Assembly (NCBI GenBank): GCA_007116995.1 | Contig: SKHL01000126.1 | Coordinates: 1-7,581 of the forward strand | DNA from: Limnochordia bacterium | GTDB lineage: Bacteria > Bacillota > Limnochordia > Darwinibacteriales > DTU012 | DNA length: 7,581 nucleotides | Direction: 5' to 3' | Part shown: positions 1 to 6,321 of the stretch, one piece after another | Numbering within the stretch: position 1 is the first letter of the stretch | Layout: every line of letters starts with the position of its first letter | Position numbers and translations under genes: made by a program | The notes under the pieces: model-generated | What the model saw: the letters and a program-made list of their open reading frames with translations, nothing else | What the model was told of the DNA's origin: nothing | The model's database searches: none

Positions 1-66
1 GGAGATAAGTATGGGTTTAGAGAAGTAAGAATGGGTAGTGCAGATCCAGAAATGATTAGTGGGTGA
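1..66 (+). CDS. C-terminal end of an unidentified upstream gene (partial)
   Basis: The first frame is open from base 1 to a TGA at 64-66 and encodes 21 residues ending in ADPEMISG. The mix of charged and hydrophobic residues looks like the tail of a real protein. The stop sits 6 bases before the GTG of the next gene, the spacing expected between genes of one operon, which is the main support for calling it coding. I do not recognise the family from so short a piece and assign no function. It could still be a chance open frame. Confidence 0.5.
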   Translation, partial: GDKYGFREVRMGSADPEMISG

Positions 67-72
67 TTAAGA

Positions 73-411
73 GTGAATATTCAGATCTACGGAATTAAAA
101 AATGTTTTGATACTAAAAAAGCCGAACGGTACTTTAAAGAACGACAGATCAAATTTCAGTCTATCGATTTGAACCAGAAAGGATTGAGTAAAGGTGAACT
201 CCGTAGCGTACAAGCGGCCGTCGGCCTAGATCAGCTGGTGAATCGTAATGCGAAGAATTACCAGGTCTTAAATATGGATCGAATTATCAGTTCAGAGATT
301 AAAAGGGATATTTTATTAGAAAATCCTGATCTGTATAACACACCTATTGTACGCAATGGTCGCCAAGCAACAGTAGGATATCAGCCTGATGTTTGGAATT
401 CCTGGGAGTAA
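73..411 (+). CDS. ArsC/Spx-family thioredoxin-fold protein (arsenate reductase-like)
   Basis: This is a 112-residue cytoplasmic protein of the ArsC/Spx/YffB family, about the usual length. The N-terminus has the family signature YGIKKCFDTKKAERYF (residues 6-21), with a single cysteine at position 11 in the place of the family's active-site cysteine. The C-terminal half has TPIVRNG (90-96), containing the conserved loop proline P91, followed by the family ending QATVGYQPDVW. Position 14 is Thr, so there is no CXXC pair and this is not a classical redox-switch Spx. Members like this are commonly annotated as arsenate reductase, but the true substrate of this short branch is generally untested, so thiol-disulfide or glutathione-linked chemistry is inferred only. 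The start is GTG at 73, with a weak GGGTG (61-65) in front that overlaps the preceding stop. The gene probably belongs to the upstream operon rather than to glycogen metabolism, since 229 bases separate it from glgC. Confidence 0.88.
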   Translation: MNIQIYGIKKCFDTKKAERYFKERQIKFQSIDLNQKGLSKGELRSVQAAVGLDQLVNRNAKNYQVLNMDRIISSEIKRDILLENPDLYNTPIVRNGRQATVGYQPDVWNSWE

Positions 412-416
412 GTTAG

Positions 417-533
417 ATGAAAACTAGCTGTATATCAATGTTTTATCAAGAAGACACTTTGCTCATGGAGAGTGGCCAGCGGACTATGACTCGTCTTGAA
501 GTAGAAGACAATGGTACTTATATTTGGAATTAG
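417..533 (+). CDS. Candidate 38-residue small ORF, possible gene remnant
   Basis: An ATG at 417 opens a 38-codon frame ending in TAG at 531-533. A plausible ribosome binding site, GGGAG (404-408), lies inside the last codons of the arsC-like gene with an 8-base spacer, so translation by coupling is possible. The protein starts MKTSCISMFYQEDTLLME and is acidic, with no membrane segment. A pattern of Cys near the start, then an aromatic pair, then LLME, then a glycine turn resembles the N-terminal half of CooT-like small proteins (usually about 60 residues), but this is recalled similarity and not a search result. The +1 frame just downstream (526-579) could hold the missing half, which would make this a frameshifted remnant. 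A chance ORF in an intergenic region is the main alternative. Confidence 0.3.
   Translation: MKTSCISMFYQEDTLLMESGQRTMTRLEVEDNGTYIWN
496..524 (+). promoter_or_regulatory. Candidate sigma-A-type promoter for the glg operon
   Basis: TTGAAG (496-501) and TATATT (519-524) are separated by exactly 17 bases. They match the TTGACA and TATAAT consensus at 4 of 6 and 5 of 6 positions. Transcription would begin near 531 and leave a leader of about 110 bases before glgC. The site lies inside the candidate small ORF, which argues slightly against that ORF being a maintained gene. In AT-rich DNA such a match can arise by chance, and transcription could also read through from upstream because no terminator is visible between the arsC-like gene and glgC. 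Confidence 0.35.
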
Positions 534-587
534 TTTTAAAAAAACAAGGGTATGCAGGATAGAGCTGAAGAATACTTGAAAACTAAT
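529..587 (+). repeat. Inverted repeat in the glgC leader
   Basis: ATTAGTTTT (529-537) is a perfect reverse complement of AAAACTAAT (579-587). Inside it, CAAG (545-548) can pair with CTTG (575-578) and TAT (551-553) with ATA (572-574). The result is an interrupted stem of 9+4+3 pairs with 7-base and 2-base bulges on the 5' side only. The outer stem has one G-C pair, so it would be weak. It has no following T-run and is not a terminator. If the candidate promoter is real, its start point near 531 falls inside the 5' arm, which makes a role as an RNA structure less certain. Confidence 0.3.
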
Positions 588-593
588 AATAAG

Positions 594-603
594 GTTAATT
601 AAC
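594..603. promoter_or_regulatory. 10-bp perfect palindrome, possible operator
   Basis: GTTAATTAAC reads the same on both strands and lies 22 bases before the glgC ribosome binding site. An overlapping short hairpin is also possible: AGGTT (592-596) with AACCT (604-608) around a 7-base loop. Position and symmetry would suit a regulator binding site, but it does not match a regulator consensus I know, such as the CcpA cre site, and short AT-rich palindromes are common by chance. Confidence 0.2.
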
Positions 604-624
604 AACCTCTCTAAATCTTATTAT

Positions 625-633
625 AGGAGGAGG
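625..633 (+). promoter_or_regulatory. Strong ribosome binding site of glgC
   Basis: AGGAGGAGG is a doubled Shine-Dalgarno core, 7 bases before the ATG at 641. A second ATG follows immediately at 644, so either could be used (10-base spacing for the second). The first fits better. It is the most extended ribosome binding site in the window, consistent with the first gene of a new transcription unit. Confidence 0.8.
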
Positions 634-640
634 AATTCAG

Positions 641-1816
641 ATGATGAACAAGGCGTGCATTGCCATGATCTTAGCTGGTGGTCAAGGTAGTCGGTTAGGA
701 GTTTTGACTAAGCGTGTTGCCAAGCCAGCTGTACCTTTCGGAGGAAAATATCGGATTATTGATTTTACTCTTAGCAATTGTGCAAACTCAGGACTAGACA
801 CTGTCGGTGTGCTTACCCAATACCAGCCACTAGCTCTTAATACATATATTGGTATTGGTAGTTCTTGGGATTTAGATCGAAAGCATGGTGGCGTGACTGT
901 TTTACCTCCTTTTGTCCGGGAGAATGGTGGAGAGTGGTATAAAGGTACAGCAAATGCAGTCTACCAGAATATTGATTTCATTGAGGCACATAATCCGGAA
1001 CATGTCCTGATTCTATCAGGTGATCACATCTATAAGATGGATTATGCGGCCATGCTAACCTATCACAAGCAAAGACAGGCCAGGGCTACGATTGCTGTGA
1101 TTCAAGTACCGTGGGAGGAAGCGAGTCGGTTCGGGATCATGAACGTGGATGATCAGAATAAAATTGTCGAGTTCGATGAAAAACCGGCTAATCCCCGCAG
1201 TAACCTAGCTTCCATGGGTGTTTATATTTTTAATTGGCCCATCTTGAAGCAGTATCTAGAGGCCGATGAGGCAGATCCTAGTTCAAGTAATGACTTCGGT
1301 AAAAATGTGATACCTAAAATGCTAGCTAGTGAAAATGATCTCTACGCCTACCCCTATTCTGGATACTGGAAGGACGTAGGAACCTTGGACAGTCTATGGG
1401 AAGCGAATATGGACTTACTAGCAGAAAAACCTAGTTTAGATCTGCATGAACGAAACTGGCGGATTTATTCTGTTAACCCCACACAGCCTCCTCATTTCTT
1501 GGCTGATCAATCCATTATCCAAGATTCACTGATTAACGAAGGGTGTATAGTCTATGGTCTTGTGGATCACTCTGTGATTTTTCCCGGTGTGCGGATCGGG
1601 AAAAACAGTAAGATTCATGATTCTGTTTTAATGCCAAATGTGACTATTGGTGAGAACGTGATAGTTTCTAAGGCCATTATTGGTAGCAATGCTATAATAG
1701 AAGAGGATTGCCATATTGGACAGGGAGATCCCGGTGACGAACAGGAGCTCACTGTAGTGGCTGAAGGAGCTCATATTAAGAGTAGATCAAAAATAGCAAC
1801 TACAGCTCAGGTTTGA
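641..1816 (+). CDS. glgC: Glucose-1-phosphate adenylyltransferase, catalytic subunit
   Basis: GlgC makes ADP-glucose and pyrophosphate from ATP and glucose 1-phosphate, the committed step of bacterial glycogen synthesis. At 391 residues it is close to the Bacillota enzyme and shorter than the E. coli one. The nucleotidyltransferase domain (about 5-260) begins with the nucleotide loop ILAGGQGSRLGVLT (10-23), then AKPAVPFGGKYRIIDF (27-42), WDLDR (76-80) and KGTANAVYQN (101-110). Metal and substrate residues are present: D128 in SGDHIYKMDY, K181 in FDEKP for glucose 1-phosphate, and D245 in WKDVGT. The C-terminal part (about 290-360) has isoleucine-rich hexapeptide repeats of a left-handed beta-helix, used in this family for oligomer contacts. 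glgC leads the glg operon. Its TGA at 1814-1816 is 12 bases before glgD and shares its A with the glgD ribosome binding site. Activity is probably tuned by GlgD and possibly by sugar phosphates, but the effector cannot be read from the sequence. Confidence 0.97.
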   Translation: MMNKACIAMILAGGQGSRLGVLTKRVAKPAVPFGGKYRIIDFTLSNCANSGLDTVGVLTQYQPLALNTYIGIGSSWDLDRKHGGVTVLPPFVRENGGEWYKGTANAVYQNIDFIEAHNPEHVLILSGDHIYKMDYAAMLTYHKQRQARATIAVIQVPWEEASRFGIMNVDDQNKIVEFDEKPANPRSNLASMGVYIFNWPILKQYLEADEADPSSSNDFGKNVIPKMLASENDLYAYPYSGYWKDVGTLDSLWEANMDLLAEKPSLDLHERNWRIYSVNPTQPPHFLADQSIIQDSLINEGCIVYGLVDHSVIFPGVRIGKNSKIHDSVLMPNVTIGENVIVSKAIIGSNAIIEEDCHIGQGDPGDEQELTVVAEGAHIKSRSKIATTAQV

Positions 1817-1828
1817 GGAGGATTAGAG

Positions 1829-2932
1829 ATGAAAGATGTAATGGGGATTATTAATCTGGTTGAACCAGCTGAACTGCTGAAGGATTTAACTAACCATCGC
1901 ACGCTAGGTGCGGTACCTATTGGGGGTCGGTACCGGTTAATTGATTTTGTATTATCCAATATGGTTAATGCAGGCCTTCGCAATGTGGGTATTTTCGTGC
2001 AAGAGCAGTACCGTGCGCTGATGGACCACCTTGGCACGGGACGAGAGTGGGATCTAAATCGCCAACGCGATGGCTTATTCATTTTACCTCCGGATTATCG
2101 TGGTGAGGAGAGAAACAGTGGAGATATTGAGATTCTTCATCGCCATTATGACTATTTTGAACGATCCCGTCAAGATACGGTAATAATGGCCGGTACGTCC
2201 ATGGTCTGTAATATTGATTACCAGAAAGCACTAGCCTATCATGATGAGAAAAATGCCGATATAACTGTTATCTATCATAAATCCAGGGGACCATCCAATC
2301 TAAGTACCATCTTTAGTCTCAATAGCGATCAGAAGGTGACTGGTATACAAGTAAATCCACTCCATGCAAAAGAAGATAACGTATCCATGAAGATGTACAT
2401 CATGAGTAAGCAACTGCTGATGGAGTTAGTCGATCTTTGCCTATGTAGAGGGGAAACAGACTTTGTCAAAGATGGTCTAATTAAAAACCTTAGCCAGCTA
2501 AACATATATGGATATTGCTTTAATGGGTATGTAGCTAGTATAAATTCTTTACAGGCTTATTATAAACACAGTATGGAACTTCTTGATCCTAACATCTGGG
2601 AAGAACTTTTTTTTCGTTCAGGATTGATCTATACAAAAGTTAAGAACGAGGCGCCAGCCCAGTATGGACACAAGGCCAAAGTATCCAATTGTCTAGTGGC
2701 TAATGGTTGTATGATTGATGGGACTGTTGAGAACAGTATTCTTTTTCGAGGCGTACGAATCCAGAAGGGTGTGCATATCAAGGGTAGCATTTTGATGCAG
2801 AGAAGCGAGATTAAGGAAAATGCAATGTTAGAAGGCGTTATCTTGGATAAGGATGTTGTTATCACCGAGGGAAAACACTTATTAGGCGATCCAGGATATC
2901 CCTTAGTTATTGGGAAGAAGACAGTTCTTTAG
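1829..2932 (+). CDS. glgD: GlgD, non-catalytic regulatory subunit of ADP-glucose pyrophosphorylase
   Basis: This 367-residue protein is a paralogue of GlgC with the same architecture: a nucleotidyltransferase-like domain (about 1-255) and C-terminal hexapeptide repeats (about 285-345). It retains VPIGGRYRLIDFVLSN (29-44) and REWDLNR (72-78). The nucleotide loop of GlgC is replaced by INLVEPAELLKDLT (8-21), with no glycine-rich turn. The catalytic SGDHIYKMDY is replaced by AGTSMVCNIDY (121-131), which lacks the metal-binding Asp. The WKDVGT Asp is lost (NGYVAS, 232-237). No FDEKP equivalent is seen. These changes are typical of GlgD, which in characterised Bacillota forms a GlgC/GlgD complex and modulates GlgC while being nearly inactive alone. 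A stoichiometric complex is inferred here from adjacency and shared transcript. The AGGAGG at 1816-1821 with a 7-base spacer fixes the ATG at 1829. Confidence 0.95.
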   Translation: MKDVMGIINLVEPAELLKDLTNHRTLGAVPIGGRYRLIDFVLSNMVNAGLRNVGIFVQEQYRALMDHLGTGREWDLNRQRDGLFILPPDYRGEERNSGDIEILHRHYDYFERSRQDTVIMAGTSMVCNIDYQKALAYHDEKNADITVIYHKSRGPSNLSTIFSLNSDQKVTGIQVNPLHAKEDNVSMKMYIMSKQLLMELVDLCLCRGETDFVKDGLIKNLSQLNIYGYCFNGYVASINSLQAYYKHSMELLDPNIWEELFFRSGLIYTKVKNEAPAQYGHKAKVSNCLVANGCMIDGTVENSILFRGVRIQKGVHIKGSILMQRSEIKENAMLEGVILDKDVVITEGKHLLGDPGYPLVIGKKTVL

Positions 2933-2936
2933 GAGG
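2931..2936 (+). promoter_or_regulatory. Ribosome binding site deciding the glgA start
   Basis: AGGAGG begins inside the glgD TAG stop (2930-2932) and lies 6 bases before the ATG at 2943. This selects ATG 2943 over an in-frame TTG at 2910, which would add 11 residues (MGRRQFFRRDS) unlike any glycogen synthase N-terminus and has no ribosome binding site. Confidence 0.85.
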
Positions 2937-2942
2937 GATAGC

Positions 2943-4391
2943 ATGAAGATCCTATTTGTAGCGTCAGAGGCAGTTCCCTTTATTAAAACAGGGGGCTTGG
3001 CGGATGTGGTGGGTTCCTTGCCGAAGGAACTAAAACAACAAGGCCTTGATGTGCGCGTGATTTTGCCGAAGTACAAATGGATTAAGGCCGATACAGAGAT
3101 AACCCCTCTACTGGATTTTACTGTAAAAGTCGGGTGGCGGAAACAGTACTGTGGGATCGAAGAAGCTACCTATGGAGGTATTCGTTTCTACTTTGTCGAT
3201 AATCTACAGTATTTTGATCGAGATGGAATTTATGGGTTTGATGATGAAGCGGAGCGGTATACCTTCTTCTGTAAAGCAGTGTTAGCAAGCCTGCCAAGAA
3301 TTAAGTTCTGCCCTGATGTGATCCATTTACATGATTGGCAGACGGCTATAATTAGTTTGCTTAAGCAGGTTCACCATGGTGAAGATCCGTTTTATCAACA
3401 GATTAAGATGGTATTTACTATTCACAATCTTCAATACCAAGGGATTTTTCCCAAGGCGGTCTTACCTGAATTGCTTGATCTTAGTTGGGATTATTATACG
3501 CCAGAGAGAATCGAGTTTTTTGATAACGTGAATTTCTTGAAAGCTGGATTGGTTTACTCACAAAGGATTACCACCGTTAGCCAGACCTATGCAGAGGAAA
3601 TTCAACATCCCTTCTTTGGTGAACAACTAGATGGATTACTACAAAGTCGTCGGGATCAACTAGTGGGGATAGTAAATGGAATTGATTATCATGAATATGA
3701 CCCCGAGACGGATCCCTACATCTACAAAGGATATGGTTGGAACTCCTTGCGTTATAAGGTTGAGAATAAACTACGGTTGCAACGGGATTTAAACTTACCC
3801 GTGGATCGGAAAATACCGATAATTGGGGTTGTTTCTCGTTTAGCAAATCAAAAAGGCTTGGATTTGATTACCCGTGTTCTTAAAGACATTCTAGACTTAT
3901 CTGTCCAGCTTGTTGTGCTTGGAACAGGGGATCCAGGGTATGAGGAAATGCTTCGTCAAGCAGCTACTAGATATCCAGATAGGATGTCTGCTAATCTTTT
4001 GTTTGATAATTCCTTAGCCCATCAAATATATGCGGGAGCAGACTTATTTCTAATGCCATCGCGCTTTGAGCCTTGCGGCTTATCCCAGCTTATCGCCATG
4101 CGCTATGGATGTTTACCTATCGTGCGTGAAACTGGTGGCTTAAGGGATACTGTTATTCCTTACAATGAAATGACACGTGAAGGATATGGGTTTACCTTCA
4201 CAAACTATAATGCCCATGATATGCTCTGCACTATCGATCGGGCTCTTTCGTTTTATCGAGACAAACCAGCTTGGACTCGCATGCGTAAAACAGCGATGCA
4301 GCTTGACTTCAGCTGGCGAAGCTCAGCAACTCGTTATCGTGAATTATATGAGGAACTGGTGAAAGATGATGCGGTAAGGGAGGACACTTAA
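2943..4391 (+). CDS. glgA: Glycogen synthase (ADP-glucose, GT5 family)
   Basis: GlgA transfers glucose from ADP-glucose to the non-reducing end of an alpha-1,4-glucan. At 482 residues it is the normal bacterial length. It has the two-domain GT-B fold of family GT5. The N-terminus MKILFVASEAVPFIKTGGLA carries the KTGGLADVVGSLP loop, whose K15 corresponds to the ADP-glucose-binding lysine of the E. coli enzyme. Other hallmarks are LHDWQTA (129-135), VNGIDY (244-249), and SRLANQKG with R299 and K304 (matching E. coli R300 and K305). The C-terminal active-site segment MPSRFEPCGLSQLIAMRYG (371-389) contains the catalytic E376, followed by VRETGGLRDTV. All key residues are present. The TAA at 4389-4391 overlaps the glgB ATG by one base (TAATG), a sign of translational coupling. 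Confidence 0.97.
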   Translation: MKILFVASEAVPFIKTGGLADVVGSLPKELKQQGLDVRVILPKYKWIKADTEITPLLDFTVKVGWRKQYCGIEEATYGGIRFYFVDNLQYFDRDGIYGFDDEAERYTFFCKAVLASLPRIKFCPDVIHLHDWQTAIISLLKQVHHGEDPFYQQIKMVFTIHNLQYQGIFPKAVLPELLDLSWDYYTPERIEFFDNVNFLKAGLVYSQRITTVSQTYAEEIQHPFFGEQLDGLLQSRRDQLVGIVNGIDYHEYDPETDPYIYKGYGWNSLRYKVENKLRLQRDLNLPVDRKIPIIGVVSRLANQKGLDLITRVLKDILDLSVQLVVLGTGDPGYEEMLRQAATRYPDRMSANLLFDNSLAHQIYAGADLFLMPSRFEPCGLSQLIAMRYGCLPIVRETGGLRDTVIPYNEMTREGYGFTFTNYNAHDMLCTIDRALSFYRDKPAWTRMRKTAMQLDFSWRSSATRYRELYEELVKDDAVREDT

Positions 4392-6292
4392 TGAGCAATT
4401 GGATTTCATCTCCTCATAGTGAATACGACCAGTATCTGTTTCATCAGGGGAATCATTGTCGCAGCTATCAATTTCTTGGGGCCCATTGTTGTCAAGAGGA
4501 TGGAGTTAATGGTGTTAGGTTTGCCCTTTGGGCGCCTCGGGCGAAAAATGTACAAATTGTCGGTGATTTCAATCACTGGATAGGAGATGATCACAACCTC
4601 GATTGTATTGCCATGGGGATCTGGGTGATTTTTGTTCCAGGATTACAGGCAGGTACAGTTTATAAATATGCCGTTGAAGACCATCGAAGTAAGATCAGGC
4701 TAAAGGCGGATCCCTATGGATTTTACCACCAAGTCGCTCCGGCCACAGCCTCCATTGTCTATGATCTTAGTGGATACCAGTGGCAGGACAAGGACTGGCA
4801 GGACTCTAAAGAGCAGTATAACTGTTATGAAAGCCCAATGCTAATTTACGAAGTTCATCTAGGGTCTTGGAAACAAAAGGGAGAAGAGCAGTATTATACC
4901 TACCGTGAGCTCGCTGATGAACTGATTGATTATGTAATAGAGATGGGATATACCCACATCGAGTTGTTACCTGTTGTGGAGCATCCCTTTGGTGGGTCCT
5001 GGGGGTATCAGGCAACAGGCTTCTTTGCACCTACTAGTCGATATGGAAACCCCCAGGATTTCATGTACTTTGTAAATCTAGCTCATCAAAAAAGAATCGG
5101 CGTGATTTTGGATTGGGTACCGAGTCATTTTTGCAAAGACAATCATGGTTTACGTCGTCTAGATGGTACCTGTACGTATGAGTACGAAGATCGAATTAAG
5201 CGAGACAATGTGGGTTGGGGCACATCCAATTTTGATTTAGGTCGACCAGAAGTGCAAAGCTTTTTACTATCTAGTGCGTACTATTGGCTTGAAGTCTATC
5301 ATATTGATGGGTTACGAGTTGATGCGGTTGCGAATATGCTATATTTAGACTATGGTCGCGAAGATGGACAGTGGCAAGCAAATCAATATGGTGGCCGGGA
5401 GAACATGGAAGGTGTGGAATTTCTAAAAAAACTGAATGCAGCCATCTTTAAAGAGTTTACTAAGCCATTGATAATTGCTGAAGAGTCTACATCCTGGCCC
5501 TTGGTGAGTAAGCCAACCTACCTAGGTGGATTAGGGTTTAACTACAAATGGAATATGGGTTGGATGAATGATATACTAGAGTATATGGAACTGGATGCAA
5601 TTCATCGCAAAAACCACCATAATTTACTGACATTTTCGCTGATGTATGCGTTCAGCGAAAACTTCATATTGCCTTTATCCCACGATGAAGTGGTTCATGG
5701 GAAACGTTCTTTGTTGGATAAAATGCCCGGTGATTACTGGCAAAAGTTCGCTGGGTTACGGGCCTTTTATGGGTATATGATGGCTCACCCAGGTAAGAAG
5801 CTACTGTTTATGGGGGGCGAATACGGCCAATTTGTTGAATGGAAATACCATGAGAGCTTGGATTGGCATTTGCTAGAATATCCAATGCATCAAAAAATGC
5901 TAGAGTATGTCAAAGCGTTAAACTATTTTTATCTAGATGAGTCATGTTTATGGGAACTTGATCATGATTGTCGAGGATTTGAATGGATTGATCCTGATGA
6001 CACGAGTCAAAGTGTGGTTTCCTTTATACGAAAGGGGAAATCAGACCAGTTTATCGTGGTAGTTAGTAATTTCACCTCCGTTGTGCGTGATACCTATCGG
6101 ATCGGGGTTCCATTAGCAGGAGCGTATAGCCCTGTGTTTAATAGCGACAGCCAGAGATTTGGTGGCTCAGGCCAGGAGAACGCCGATCTCTTACACTCCG
6201 AACCTACTCCATGGCACAAACATGATCATAGTCTAGTCTTGAAAATCCCCCCGTTAGCGACTGTTTATTTAAAGCCAGAATTCCAGCGCTAA
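4391..6292 (+). CDS. glgB: 1,4-alpha-glucan branching enzyme (GH13)
   Basis: GlgB cuts an alpha-1,4 chain and rejoins it through an alpha-1,6 bond, creating the branches of glycogen. The 633-residue protein has a single N-terminal CBM48-type domain (about 25-125; FALWAPRAKNVQIVGDFNHW, 44-63), a central GH13 barrel (about 150-515) and a C-terminal beta domain. It lacks the extra N-terminal domain of the E. coli enzyme, as in Bacillus-type GlgB. Conserved GH13 regions are visible: DWVPSHF (241-247), GLRVDAV with nucleophile D311, IIAEES with acid/base E364, and LSHDEVVHGK with the transition-state D432. GGEYGQ (475-480) follows. The start ATG overlaps the glgA stop by one base and has GGGAGG (4378-4383) 7 bases upstream. 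Its position fourth in the operon, rather than first as in Bacillus subtilis glgBCDAP, is a modest difference in gene order. Confidence 0.97.
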   Translation: MSNWISSPHSEYDQYLFHQGNHCRSYQFLGAHCCQEDGVNGVRFALWAPRAKNVQIVGDFNHWIGDDHNLDCIAMGIWVIFVPGLQAGTVYKYAVEDHRSKIRLKADPYGFYHQVAPATASIVYDLSGYQWQDKDWQDSKEQYNCYESPMLIYEVHLGSWKQKGEEQYYTYRELADELIDYVIEMGYTHIELLPVVEHPFGGSWGYQATGFFAPTSRYGNPQDFMYFVNLAHQKRIGVILDWVPSHFCKDNHGLRRLDGTCTYEYEDRIKRDNVGWGTSNFDLGRPEVQSFLLSSAYYWLEVYHIDGLRVDAVANMLYLDYGREDGQWQANQYGGRENMEGVEFLKKLNAAIFKEFTKPLIIAEESTSWPLVSKPTYLGGLGFNYKWNMGWMNDILEYMELDAIHRKNHHNLLTFSLMYAFSENFILPLSHDEVVHGKRSLLDKMPGDYWQKFAGLRAFYGYMMAHPGKKLLFMGGEYGQFVEWKYHESLDWHLLEYPMHQKMLEYVKALNYFYLDESCLWELDHDCRGFEWIDPDDTSQSVVSFIRKGKSDQFIVVVSNFTSVVRDTYRIGVPLAGAYSPVFNSDSQRFGGSGQENADLLHSEPTPWHKHDHSLVLKIPPLATVYLKPEFQR

Positions 6293-6321
6293 CTGACGTG
6301 TAATATTGAAAGGAGAACTGT

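Noticed and set aside
599..624. Second promoter, TTAACA with TATTAT
   Set aside because: Each hexamer matches its consensus at 5 of 6 positions, but the spacer is only 14 bases and the start point would fall inside the glgC ribosome binding site.
412..640. Rho-independent terminator after the arsC-like gene
   Set aside because: No GC-rich hairpin followed by a T-run is present. The only inverted repeat is AT-rich, bulged and lacks a T-tract.
412..640. CcpA cre site or known riboswitch upstream of the glg operon
   Set aside because: I scanned for the cre consensus and for obvious riboswitch cores and saw no convincing match.
1807..2082. Antisense ORF of 91 codons across the glgC/glgD junction
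   Set aside because: It overlaps two well-supported genes on the other strand, its composition is rich in Arg, Ser and Pro as expected for a shadow frame, and it shows no recognisable motif.
2910..2942. TTG start giving glgA an 11-residue N-terminal extension
   Set aside because: There is no ribosome binding site before the TTG, the added residues do not match glycogen synthase N-termini, and ATG 2943 has AGGAGG at 6 bases and begins exactly with the family's MKILFVASE-type start.
3577..3846. Antisense ORF of 89 codons inside glgA
   Set aside because: It lies wholly within an intact conserved gene and has no family features, so it is a shadow frame.
4177..4362. Same-strand out-of-frame ORF of 61 codons inside glgA
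   Set aside because: It is contained in the conserved C-terminal domain of glgA in another frame, with no independent ribosome binding site or recognisable product.
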